64,000 nt of DNA, taken from assembly GCF_031460495.1 (NCBI RefSeq), contig NZ_JAVKTS010000002.1, positions 1-64,000 on the forward strand, read 5' to 3'. Numbering within the stretch: the first letter of the stretch is position 1; every line of letters begins with the position of its first letter. Positions 56,736 through 64,000 of the stretch are shown in pieces. The DNA comes from Tissierella sp. Lineage in GTDB: Bacteria > Bacillota > Clostridia > Tissierellales > Tissierellaceae. The notes under the pieces are model-generated. The model ran no database searches, had not been told where the DNA came from, and was given only the letters and a program-made list of their open reading frames with translations. Position numbers and translations under genes: made by a program.

Positions 56736-57992
56736 ATGAAAAAATTTACGAATGCAGTTATATATGGGCATGATGATGCGAATGAGATTTTAGTAGACAA
56801 TGGAGTTATCAAGGCAATTGGTAAGGAACTGGGCTCAGCAGATGAAATTATTGATTTAGATGGGAAACTGGTCACTGCTCCTTATGTAGATCCCCATTTA
56901 CATTTAGATTATGTTTACACATTATCTGAACTTGGACAAGAAGGCGCTGGCTCTGGAACCCTTTTTGAAGCAATTGAAATGTGGCCAAAATTCAAAGAGA
57001 ATTTAACTATAGAAAGTGTTAAAAAACTTGCTCTTAAGGGAATTAAAGATGAGGTTTCACAAGGAGTACAATATATTCGTACACATATAGATGTTACAGA
57101 TCCAAAATTCACAGCTCTAAAGGCTATGTTGGAAATGAGAGAAGAATTAAAAGATATAGTTGAAATCCAAATTGTTGCATTCCCACAAGAAGGGATGTAC
57201 ACATATAAGGGTGGACTTGATTTAGTAGAAGAAGCTCTTAAGATGGGTGCTGATGTTGTTGGAGGAATTCCACATTATGAGCCTGCTAGAGAGTTCGGTG
57301 AAAAATCTGTTCACGACATAGTTAAACTTGCTTTGAAATATGAAAAGCTTATAGATGTTCACTGTGATGAGACAGATGATCCTCAATCACGTTTTGTTGA
57401 GTTGCTAAATGCACTTGTCCTTATGGAGGATTATGGTAGGAAAACTACAGCGAGCCATACTTGCTCATTTGGTTCAGCAGATAACTCATATGCATATAGA
57501 ATGATGGACTTGTTCAAAAAGAGCAAGATGAACTTCATTTCTTGTCCAACTGAAAATGCCTATCTTCAAGGTCGTCAGGATACATATCCTAAACGCCGTG
57601 GATTGACTAGAGTAAAAGAATTCTTAGAATCAGGAATCAATATTGCATTTGCACAAGATTCAATAAATGACCCATGGTATCCAATGGGTAATGGAAATAT
57701 GATGAATATCCTTGACAATGGAATTCACTTAGCTCAAATTATGTCACCAGAAGAAATAAGAACTGATTTAGATTTAATCACATATAATGGAGCTCGTTGC
57801 TTGAATATCCAAGATAGATATGGATTGGATGTAGGAAAAGATGCAAACTTCATCCTTCTTGATGGAAACAGTCCATTCGATGTAATAAGAAATCGTGCAA
57901 GAGTTCTTGCTTCCATTAGAAAGGGAGAATATCTATTTAAGCAAAAGACAGTAGAATATGATGTTGAACTTGATTTAGGTTTAAACAGTTAA
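56736..57992 (+). CDS. Cytosine deaminase-like amidohydrolase
   Basis: A 418-residue metal-dependent TIM-barrel hydrolase. Metal ligands are in VDPHLHLDYVY (HxH), VDVHCDETDDPQSRF-type sequence with the HCDE acid, SHTCSFGSADN, and the catalytic Asp of FAQDSINDPWYPMGNGNMM. The order and the DPWYPxGNxNM motif match CodA. The deaminated base could be cytosine, isoguanine, creatinine or another ring, since the family is broad and I cannot fix specificity. It is cotranscribed with the DMT transporter and ends at a terminator. Confidence 0.86.
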   Translation: MKKFTNAVIYGHDDANEILVDNGVIKAIGKELGSADEIIDLDGKLVTAPYVDPHLHLDYVYTLSELGQEGAGSGTLFEAIEMWPKFKENLTIESVKKLALKGIKDEVSQGVQYIRTHIDVTDPKFTALKAMLEMREELKDIVEIQIVAFPQEGMYTYKGGLDLVEEALKMGADVVGGIPHYEPAREFGEKSVHDIVKLALKYEKLIDVHCDETDDPQSRFVELLNALVLMEDYGRKTTASHTCSFGSADNSYAYRMMDLFKKSKMNFISCPTENAYLQGRQDTYPKRRGLTRVKEFLESGINIAFAQDSINDPWYPMGNGNMMNILDNGIHLAQIMSPEEIRTDLDLITYNGARCLNIQDRYGLDVGKDANFILLDGNSPFDVIRNRARVLASIRKGEYLFKQKTVEYDVELDLGLNS

Positions 57993-58000
57993 TATGAATT

Positions 58001-58034
58001 TAATCCACCAGTTTTTCTGGTGGATTTTCTTTCT
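58001..58034. terminator. Terminator between convergent operons
   Basis: AATCCACCAG / CTGGTGGATT with a T-rich loop, then TTTCTTTCT. It terminates the amidohydrolase operon and may also act on the convergent Fe-S operon. Confidence 0.9.
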
Positions 58035-58072
58035 AATTTTATTATTTAGCAGATCATGATAAGATTGATGGA

Positions 58073-58669
58073 TTACATATTTTTTATTCTTTTAATATAC
58101 TTAATAGTGGATATTCCATGTGTCATAGTTCCCATAGGGCAGTAGACACACCAAGATCTTGGTTTATAAAGTACCATGGTCACTAACCCTAATATAGTAG
58201 AAGTGAGCATAACACTATAGAATCCAAAGGCAAATTGAGCAACTCCAGGTGATACAATGCTTGTATTTGCCCAATTCCATGGTAGTTTAAATGTCCATAG
58301 TAAAGTCACCACTTCCTTAAGATTATTAATTCCAGAAAAGACTAGGTAAGTGTTAAACAACATATTTCCAAACATAATCATAAAAAATATTAAGAATCCA
58401 TATCTAAAGTAGTTTGATTTCATAAAATTAGGCATAGGTTTATTTCTTGAAAGCTTAAGCTTTTTACCAAGAAGGTATAGCAGTTGACCTCTTCCACAGT
58501 AGTTATTACAATATGATTTTCCACCACCTACTAATGATATAATCAGTGGAATTGAAAAACATAATAATCCCAACCATGCAAAAAGGATATTGAATACACC
58601 AAGTAATAAATACAATATAGATGCAATATAAAGATAATCATTCCATTTTTTCTTATCTTTACTAGGCAT
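58073..58669 (-). CDS. 4Fe-4S-type polytopic membrane protein
   Basis: A 198-residue protein with about five membrane segments. Two cysteine clusters, SYCNNYCGRGQLLY and SWCVYCPMGTMTHG, resemble the C-x3-C...C-x2-C-P-x-G pattern of NapH/NosR/CcoG-type membrane ferredoxin-like proteins (Fer4_5). It is shorter than those proteins. GGAGG lies 9 nt before the ATG, inside the end of the ferredoxin gene, which it overlaps by 8 nt. The two probably carry electrons between the cytoplasm and a membrane process; the terminal acceptor is not evident. Confidence 0.78.
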   Translation of the reverse strand: MPSKDKKKWNDYLYIASILYLLLGVFNILFAWLGLLCFSIPLIISLVGGGKSYCNNYCGRGQLLYLLGKKLKLSRNKPMPNFMKSNYFRYGFLIFFMIMFGNMLFNTYLVFSGINNLKEVVTLLWTFKLPWNWANTSIVSPGVAQFAFGFYSVMLTSTILGLVTMVLYKPRSWCVYCPMGTMTHGISTIKYIKRIKNM

Positions 58670-58889
58670 ATGTAACGACCTCCTCTATGGTAATCATCTC
58701 AATGATGGAAGCAGGACATTCTTTTGTACATATAGTGCATCCTATACACTTACTTTCATCAACTTCTGCAAATACACCATTTACTATTTTAATAGCATTC
58801 CTAGGACATATCTTTATACAAGTACCACAGGCGACACAGCTATTTTGAAGAACATTAGCTTTTTTCTTAATCTTAGTTTTTACATCCAA
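58662..58889 (-). CDS. Ferredoxin with two 4Fe-4S clusters
   Basis: A 75-residue ferredoxin. The clusters are CVACGTCIKICP and CIGCTICTKECP, each C-x2-C-x2-C-x3-CP. I favour a TTG start at 58889 because GGAGG sits 8 nt upstream; an ATG at 58904 is in frame but overlaps that ribosome site and would add five residues. It leads an operon with the Fe-S membrane protein, behind two CsoR-type inverted repeats. Confidence 0.88.
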   Translation of the reverse strand: MDVKTKIKKKANVLQNSCVACGTCIKICPRNAIKIVNGVFAEVDESKCIGCTICTKECPASIIEMITIEEVVTYA

Positions 58890-58925
58890 GTTTAAAACCT
58901 CCATAAATTAAATTCAGGAATATAT

Positions 58926-58942
58926 ATACCCCTAGGAGGTAT
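58926..58942. promoter_or_regulatory. CsoR-family-like operator, site 1
   Basis: ATACCCCTAGGAGGTAT is a near-perfect 17-nt inverted repeat of the type bound by CsoR/CstR/FrmR-family repressors. It begins next to the -10 of the minus-strand promoter. Confidence 0.65.
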
Positions 58943-58969
58943 TATAACAAATATAGCAGACATTGTAAA
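58941..58969 (-). promoter_or_regulatory. Promoter of the ferredoxin operon
   Basis: On the minus strand, TTTACA and TATAAT are spaced by exactly 17 nt. The two operator-like repeats flank this core on either side. Confidence 0.75.
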
Positions 58970-58970
58970 C

Positions 58971-58987
58971 ATACCTACCGGGGGTAT
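58971..58987. promoter_or_regulatory. CsoR-family-like operator, site 2
   Basis: ATACCTACCGGGGGTAT; its reverse complement ATACCCCCGGTAGGTAT matches site 1 at 14 of 17 positions. It lies just upstream of the -35 element. Confidence 0.65.
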
Positions 58988-59127
58988 AACTATTTAATTT
59001 TGAAAAAGCTATTCTATTGTGCTAAAATAGCCATGAATTTTTGAATATTTTAGATAAATCTGGTACTGTTGAAACTGGCAAAAATGCTTAAAACTATAGC
59101 AGATGGTACTAATGAAACTAGATAACA
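58988..59127. other. Short intergenic stretch with remnant codons
   Basis: Plus-strand codons at about 59059-59124 read LVLLKLAKMLKTIADGTNETR and stop just before a hairpin. This is too short to identify; it may be the end of a lost gene whose terminator survives. Confidence 0.25.
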
Positions 59128-59160
59128 AATCTCTCATCCGAAATGGATGAGAGATTCTTT
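59128..59160. terminator. Hairpin upstream of degV, identical to the one downstream
   Basis: AATCTCTCATCC / GGATGAGAGATT with a GAAAT loop, followed by CTTTG. The same 29-nt sequence recurs at 60256-60284. Confidence 0.85.
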
Positions 59161-59278
59161 GAAATTCTATCATTCTACACTCATATATCTTTTACTTATA
59201 ATATGATATAATTATATTCATGACAATTTGTCGAATTTTAAGAGATTTTGACTGTAAAGATTAGAATGGAGGAATGAA

Positions 59279-60226
59279 ATGATTAAGATAATGGCTGATT
59301 CAACTTGCGATTTGTCTCAAGAGATAATTGATAAATACAATATTGGAGTGGCTCCGCTTAATATTATAATAAATGATATAACATATAGAGATAAAATCGA
59401 CATTAACTCAGATGAATTTTTTAAAATATTACCGACTTTAGATAATTTACCTACTACATCAATGCCAAGTCCAGAGGAATATTTAAAAATAATAAATAAT
59501 TCTATTACAGATGGATATACTGAATTTTTATGTATTTGCATGTCAAGTGGGACGAGTGGATCTTATCAATCTGCTGTTCTAGCAAAAGATATCTTCTTTG
59601 GAAATAATCCAGGTTCCAGTATAAAAATTCATGTAGTAGATTCATTATCTATGAGCCATGGCAGTGGATGGTTAATTTTAAAAACAGCAAAATTATTAGA
59701 AGCGGGATATAATTTTAAGAAATTAGTTGAATTTAATGAAACTTATAAGACTAATGTTAAACATTTTCTTTGTGTAGATGACTTGAATAATCTAATTAAA
59801 AGCGGAAGATTGACAAATGCTAGTGCCTTTATAGGGAAATTATTAAAAGTAAAACCTATTATGTCAATGAAAAAGGGAAGAGGCGCTATAGTTGCTAAGG
59901 AAAGAGGCCGTAATAGGGTATTAAGTTTTTATGTAGATGAGTTTGTTAGAAGAGTAGAAAAAGAAATTACAGATTTTATTATTATTGGATACTCTTCGGA
60001 TATTGATATTGCAAATGTTCTAAAGGAAAAAATCAAAGAAGAAACAAATTTCGATGGTACCATCTATATAATGCAAATGGGAGTTGCAGTAGGGACTCAT
60101 GTTGGATTAGGAGGACTCTCCATGTTCTTTATGGAAAGGGTAGATCTAAAAGATGGTTTGGTTAAAAATGAAATAAGGCATATTAAAAATAAAAAAGATG
60201 AGATAGTTAAAAAAATCAGAGGGTAA
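59279..60226 (+). CDS. DegV family fatty-acid-binding protein
   Basis: A 315-residue DegV protein. The N-terminus IMADSTCDLSQEIIDKYNI, the LPTTSMPSPEEY loop and the fatty-acid-binding CMSSGTSGSYQSA motif, together with VDSLSMSHGSGWLI and GRLTNASAFIGKLL, are characteristic. Members bind long-chain fatty acids; some act as FakB partners that present them to the kinase FakA. No fakA is in the window. The start ATG follows GGAGGAA. It is a single gene between two identical hairpins. Confidence 0.93.
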   Translation: MIKIMADSTCDLSQEIIDKYNIGVAPLNIIINDITYRDKIDINSDEFFKILPTLDNLPTTSMPSPEEYLKIINNSITDGYTEFLCICMSSGTSGSYQSAVLAKDIFFGNNPGSSIKIHVVDSLSMSHGSGWLILKTAKLLEAGYNFKKLVEFNETYKTNVKHFLCVDDLNNLIKSGRLTNASAFIGKLLKVKPIMSMKKGRGAIVAKERGRNRVLSFYVDEFVRRVEKEITDFIIIGYSSDIDIANVLKEKIKEETNFDGTIYIMQMGVAVGTHVGLGGLSMFFMERVDLKDGLVKNEIRHIKNKKDEIVKKIRG

Positions 60227-60249
60227 TAAAGGGAACTATTGAATCTAAA

Positions 60250-60288
60250 TAAAAAATCTCTCATCCGAAATGGATGAGAGATTTGTAT
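60250..60288. terminator. Bidirectional terminator between degV and the convergent ABC permease gene
   Basis: AAATCTCTCATCC / GGATGAGAGATTT with a GAAAT loop. On the minus strand it is followed by a run of six T, so it mainly terminates the ABC exporter operon; on the plus strand it ends degV. Confidence 0.88.
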
Positions 60289-60308
60289 ACATCATACTAT
60301 CTTCTTAA

Positions 60309-61097
60309 CTAAGCTGCAATATCCTTTCTGCTATATTTCCAGTAAGCTAATCCAATGCAAATAATAGAATATAAAATTCCAAGAAAAACTAGAGTACCAT
60401 CAAGGGTTGACTCTGCAATAATATCTGCTGGCTCTGCATAGCGAAAAGGTGTAATGTATTTAACAAAATCAGCTTTTTCGCTGATGTTACCAATGATATT
60501 TAGAAAATACAAAAGTGCAGCAAATCCTAACCCAATGCCCATACCCCTAAGTTTTAAAAAAGCAGAAAGGCAGAAACATATGCAGGCAATTTCAATATGC
60601 ATTAGAAATTGTCCTAGATGGAATAACAAAAATTTATCCCAAATAATATCTTCCCCAATTATATAAAAGGAAACAATCGATACCACGATGCAGATAGCAT
60701 TAAATAACATAAGTTGTGTAATTACTGCAAGTAATTTTTCACTTATGATACGATATCTACTAATAGGGTGAGTTAGCAGAAACTCTGCCGTATGATTTGC
60801 TTCTTCTTTAGCTAATGCTCCAACCCCTAGCATAGCTGCAAAAAAGGCTCCACCAATGCCTAACATATTTCCACCCTCAATAGCATAAAATCCCATGACT
60901 TCTCCAAAATTTATTTTATCCATCCCAAAGGCAGCAGTAAAATCTCCCATACTTGTAAACATTTCATTTACTCCATCCATTTGATTTTTCATTTCAGGAA
61001 ACATAATCATAACAATAAAGAGCATAAAGGCAACAATACCGCTCCAGATTAATAAAGATTTTCTGCCACGCCTCAATTCATGAATGTATAGTGTCAT
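60309..61097 (-). CDS. ABC-2 type transporter permease
   Basis: A 262-residue protein with six hydrophobic segments. The N-terminal LYIHELRRGRKSLLIWS is followed by a membrane helix; the middle has GIGGAFFAAMLGVGALAKEE and TAEFLLTHPISRYRIISEKL, typical of ABC-2 exporters with the coupling segment LLTHPISR. It begins 2 nt after the ATPase gene on the minus strand. Exporters of this type move antibiotics, peptides or lipids; the substrate is unknown. Confidence 0.88.
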   Translation of the reverse strand: MTLYIHELRRGRKSLLIWSGIVAFMLFIVMIMFPEMKNQMDGVNEMFTSMGDFTAAFGMDKINFGEVMGFYAIEGGNMLGIGGAFFAAMLGVGALAKEEANHTAEFLLTHPISRYRIISEKLLAVITQLMLFNAICIVVSIVSFYIIGEDIIWDKFLLFHLGQFLMHIEIACICFCLSAFLKLRGMGIGLGFAALLYFLNIIGNISEKADFVKYITPFRYAEPADIIAESTLDGTLVFLGILYSIICIGLAYWKYSRKDIAA

Positions 61098-61099
61098 TT

Positions 61100-61975
61100 C
61101 TATTCACCATCCTTTTCGTAATAATGGAGGAACACTTCCTCTAAAGTTGGCTCTAATACTGTCATATCAGTAATTGTAAGACTGTTTAGAGTTGAGATAA
61201 GCTTCTGCATTTCACCTTGGTAGAGGAAGCTAACGCTACCATCCTGTAGGACTAAATCTTTAATACCTTCTAAAGAAGGCATCTCTGAAATTCCATGCAA
61301 TGTTACTCTTCTTGTTGCAGTTTGAGAAAGTTTTGTTACAGAATCAGATACAATCAACTTACCCTCACGGATAATAGCTGCATTTTTACAATGTCTTTGA
61401 ACTTCTGAAAGAACATGTGAAGATAGAAAAATAGTAGCATCTTCATTGTACCTTTCTTCCATAAGACTCCAAAACTCCTTCTGCATCAGGGGATCAAGTC
61501 CAGATGTTGGTTCATCTAAGATGTATAGCTTAGGCTTATGCTGTAAGGCACAGACAATACTTACTTTCTTGCGATTACCTAGAGATAATTCCTCTATTTT
61601 TTTCTTTGTATCCAACTGTAGTCTATCACATAGTTTTTTGGACTCAGCAGTACAGTCTTTTTTATGCAATTTTGCAGATAAATCTATTACCTCACTTACC
61701 TTCATTCCATCCCAAAACATTGCTTCAGATGGCATATAACCAATACTTGATAGAATAGATCTTTTATCCTTTGTGCAATCCTTACCAAATATGGTAGCAC
61801 TACCAGAAGTGGGTGTAATTAGCCCTAGAAGTGTACGAATAGTAGTACTTTTCCCAGCTCCATTTGGACCAATAAAACCAAAAATATCTCCTTCATGAAC
61901 TCTTAAATCAAGATCAATTATTCCTCTCGCTTTTCCATAATATTTTGTAAGATTTTTAGTTTCCATAATTACCAT
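61100..61975 (-). CDS. ABC transporter ATP-binding protein (exporter type)
   Basis: A 291-residue ATPase: Walker A GPNGAGKST, signature LSLGNRKKVSIV (a variant of LSGGQ), Walker B LYILDEPTSGLDP and H-loop LSSHVLSE. A C-terminal DUF4162-like tail ends in EPTLEEVFLHYYEKD, common in drug-export ATPases. The start ATG is behind GGGGGAATGTGAATC. It pairs with the ABC-2 permease to form an exporter. Confidence 0.92.
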   Translation of the reverse strand: MVIMETKNLTKYYGKARGIIDLDLRVHEGDIFGFIGPNGAGKSTTIRTLLGLITPTSGSATIFGKDCTKDKRSILSSIGYMPSEAMFWDGMKVSEVIDLSAKLHKKDCTAESKKLCDRLQLDTKKKIEELSLGNRKKVSIVCALQHKPKLYILDEPTSGLDPLMQKEFWSLMEERYNEDATIFLSSHVLSEVQRHCKNAAIIREGKLIVSDSVTKLSQTATRRVTLHGISEMPSLEGIKDLVLQDGSVSFLYQGEMQKLISTLNSLTITDMTVLEPTLEEVFLHYYEKDGE

Positions 61976-62299
61976 GATTCACATTCCCCCTTATAACGGA
62001 TTTATATAATTATTAGGCTTCCTAAGAACATAATCATATATAGTAAGACCCTAATAATAAGTATATATAAAGACTTAAATACTGTCCATAACTATGTTCA
62101 ATATTTGAGTAAGAATAAGTAAAAAGTGCTAATTGAATAAAAATTCTCAATATTATGGTATTATTAGTTATTGAATGGTATAATTGATTTAACAAATATT
62201 GTATATATAAAACCATACTAATATTTGATTATTTAAGGGGGGAGGTAAAAAGTCTCATTGTAGTCAAAAAATAACTTAATAGGAACAGGGGGAGATTTT
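61976..62299. other. Intergenic region between divergent ABC systems
   Basis: About 320 nt, very A/T-rich. TTGATT at about 62183 with TATAAA 16 nt on could serve the plus-strand ABC genes; no confident minus-strand promoter was found. No gene, RNA or operator structure was recognised. Confidence 0.4.
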
Positions 62300-62995
62300 G
62301 TGGAAATTATACTTAAAGCAGAAAACATTGAAAAAACTTATGGAAAAGGTGAACTACAGGTTCATGCTTTGAAAGCTTCAAATCTGGAGATTGAAGAGGG
62401 AGTTTTTCATGCGATTATCGGACGCAGTGGGTCTGGTAAATCGACGTTATTACATATTCTAGGAGGGTTAGATAAACCTTCTGGAGGAAAATTGTACTTA
62501 GAGGGAAAGAGTGTATTTGATAAAAAGGATAGTGAATTAGCTATTTTGCGTCGCAGGCGTATAGGCTTTGTGTTCCAATCCTTCAATCTCCTACAGGAGC
62601 ATACTGTACAGGAGAATATTTTAATGCCTATTCATCTAGATGGAAAGGATCCTGATATGACTCATTTCAATGATGTTATTGATACTTTAGGTATTAGAGA
62701 AAAGCTTTCATATTATCCTGATGAACTTTCCGGTGGAGAAAGGCAAAGAGTAGCTATTGCGCGTGCTTTAGTATCAAAGCCTGCAATAGTCCTTGCAGAT
62801 GAACCAACAGGTAATTTAGATGAAAATACAGGCCATGAAGTGTTACGACTTATGAAGGAATCAGCTAAAAAATTTGGTCAAACTATTATTCTTGTTACCC
62901 ATGATATGGATATAGCAGCACAGGCAGATAGAATTATTACTATTGTAGATGGTAGAATTTCATCTATAGTAGATTCTGAGAACTATTTAAGCTAA
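62300..62995 (+). CDS. MacB/LolD-type ABC transporter ATP-binding protein
   Basis: A 231-residue ATPase with a GTG start behind GGGGGAG. Motifs are Walker [11 protein letters not shown]-loop FVFQSFNLL, signature [15 protein letters not shown], Walker [13 protein letters not shown] and H-loop LVTHDMD. The FVFQSFNLL form marks the MacB/FtsE/LolD subfamily. The partner permease starts 50 nt downstream. Such pairs often export or sense antimicrobial peptides (BceAB-like) or handle lipoproteins; no two-component system is visible in the window. Confidence 0.92.
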   Translation: MEIILKAENIEKTYGKGELQVHALKASNLEIEEGVFHAIIGRSGSGKSTLLHILGGLDKPSGGKLYLEGKSVFDKKDSELAILRRRRIGFVFQSFNLLQEHTVQENILMPIHLDGKDPDMTHFNDVIDTLGIREKLSYYPDELSGGERQRVAIARALVSKPAIVLADEPTGNLDENTGHEVLRLMKESAKKFGQTIILVTHDMDIAAQADRIITIVDGRISSIVDSENYLS

Positions 62996-63045
62996 TCAAA
63001 TATCTAATTGATATATTCAATTCACGGGTAAAGGAGTAGAATAAA

Positions 63046-64000
63046 ATGAAAATATGGGATATTGCTAGAAGAGGTCTAAAAGGTCGGAAAAAAGATACTC
63101 TTCTACTTAAATTGGTTATAACTTTAGCCTTTATATTTATAGTTACATCAACTATTTTTGAAGCTAGTATAGGAAAGACTAAATCAGAACAACTATTTGA
63201 TCTTTATGGAGAATGGCATGCTGCATATCTAGGAGGAAATCAAGAAACTTTAGAAAAACTAAAAGCTGAACCCAATATAGATAAGCTTGGCTCTAGTCTG
63301 ATAATAGGCGAATCGGATAAAACTGGAGTAGTGGGAACTTTCAATCAAGACTTAATTGATATGGGAAGATTATCATTGTACAAGGGAACTTACCCTCAGG
63401 CAGACAATGAAATCATGTTAGAGCTTAATCAGATGAGCAATATGGGTCTAGAACTTGAAGTAGGGCAAACAGTACAGATTGCCATTACCATTCCAAGAAG
63501 TGAAGCTGACCCATCCGAATATATTCTCAATCTAAATAAGAAATTTTATGAGAGAAAAAAAGACATGCCTAGACCTGCATTTTACGATGAGTTAGATGAA
63601 ATTTATAAAGAGTTAGATATGTTGTATGCCTCAAACCCTGAAGATGAAGAAGAACTTCAAAAGAAAGAAGCAAGAATTAATGAGCTAGAGAATAAAAGAA
63701 GTTCAATTTATGGAAGGTACTATAATGAAATACGAATGGGTAGACCTGACTATTATAATCACCATGAAACACCTTTTGAGCAAAGTGGTGATGTATACTT
63801 AGTAGTTAGTAATGATTATTTTTTCTATTACTTGAATGGTGATGAGGTTAATCCAGAGATAATCAGGGAGAAGGGGCTTCTGAGAAATCAAAAGATTGTA
63901 TTGAAAAAAGAGTTTGTTGTTACAGGAATACTCCAGACCTATACAGATAAATGGGACTTAGGGGTATACAAATCTCCTAATGCATTTATTACTGAAGGTG
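63046..64000 (+). CDS. FtsX/MacB-like ABC permease, partial at the right edge
   Basis: The first 318 codons of a permease that continues past the window. After MKIWDIARRGLKGRKKDTLL comes a membrane segment (about residues 20-40), then a long extracellular MacB-type domain with EIMLELNQMSNMGLELEVGQ and a coiled-coil-prone acidic stretch near residues 175-225 (EEELQKKEARINELENKRSS). The start ATG follows AAAGGAG. It pairs with the preceding ATPase. The C-terminal membrane segments lie outside the window. Confidence 0.85.
   Translation, partial: MKIWDIARRGLKGRKKDTLLLKLVITLAFIFIVTSTIFEASIGKTKSEQLFDLYGEWHAAYLGGNQETLEKLKAEPNIDKLGSSLIIGESDKTGVVGTFNQDLIDMGRLSLYKGTYPQADNEIMLELNQMSNMGLELEVGQTVQIAITIPRSEADPSEYILNLNKKFYERKKDMPRPAFYDELDEIYKELDMLYASNPEDEEELQKKEARINELENKRSSIYGRYYNEIRMGRPDYYNHHETPFEQSGDVYLVVSNDYFFYYLNGDEVNPEIIREKGLLRNQKIVLKKEFVVTGILQTYTDKWDLGVYKSPNAFITEG

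Overview
The window is low-GC bacterial DNA (many ATA, AGA and TTA codons, strong GGAGG ribosome sites, TTG and GTG starts) that looks like an anaerobic, amino-acid-fermenting Clostridia/Tissierellia-type Firmicute. The strongest pointer is a complete selenocysteine-dependent glycine reductase locus behind a tandem glycine riboswitch, which implies Stickland fermentation. A K+-dependent membrane pyrophosphatase, a cobalamin uptake operon with its riboswitch, and a gapA operon with a CggR-type regulator fit the same picture. The species cannot be named from the sequence alone. I saw no tRNA, rRNA or CRISPR array.

Layout. 1-5.3 kb: the tail of a glycine C-acetyltransferase-like gene, then DUF503, nth, a long FtsA-like ATPase, VanW and DUF2225 genes. 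5.3-10.3 kb: xpaC-telA, two CPBP-type membrane proteins and ogt. 10.3-13.5 kb: cobalamin riboswitch and a BtuFCD-type ABC transporter. 13.6-16.6 kb: HAD phosphatase, trmL and a Na/Pi cotransporter. 16.6-24.4 kb: glycine riboswitch, trxB, trxA, grdE, grdA (UGA at codon 45), grdB (UGA at codon 350), grdC and grdD. 24.5-29.6 kb: a BMP-type (nucleoside-like) ABC importer. 29.7-31.1 kb: rpoN. 31.1-46.9 kb: cggR-gap-pgk-tpiA-gpmI-eno-secG, then hppA, an alpha/beta hydrolase, a MurF-like ligase, ddl, rnr and smpB, ending in ssrA.

46.9-52.6 kb is the most unusual part. ssrA (tmRNA) is interrupted in its T-loop by a group I intron of about 256 nt. A second copy about 5 kb downstream lacks the first 25 nt of the gene but keeps the rest, intron included. 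The two 584-nt copies form a gap-free direct repeat with 19 mismatches by eye. Between them lie an antisense LAGLIDADG endonuclease gene, the stump of an Mrr-like restriction gene, an unrecognised conserved protein and an 834-aa PHP-domain/ABC-ATPase fusion. No integrase gene is visible. The arrangement fits single-crossover integration of a circular element carrying a 5'-truncated ssrA, with a probable defence or conflict cargo.

52.6-64 kb is more mosaic: a phytoene-desaturase-like oxidoreductase, an AlkD-like protein, a frameshifted Phd antitoxin remnant, a DMT transporter with a cytosine-deaminase-like amidohydrolase, a ferredoxin/Fe-S membrane protein pair behind two CsoR-type operators, degV between two identical hairpins, an ABC-2 exporter on the minus strand, and an MacB/FtsX-type ABC pair whose permease runs off the right edge.
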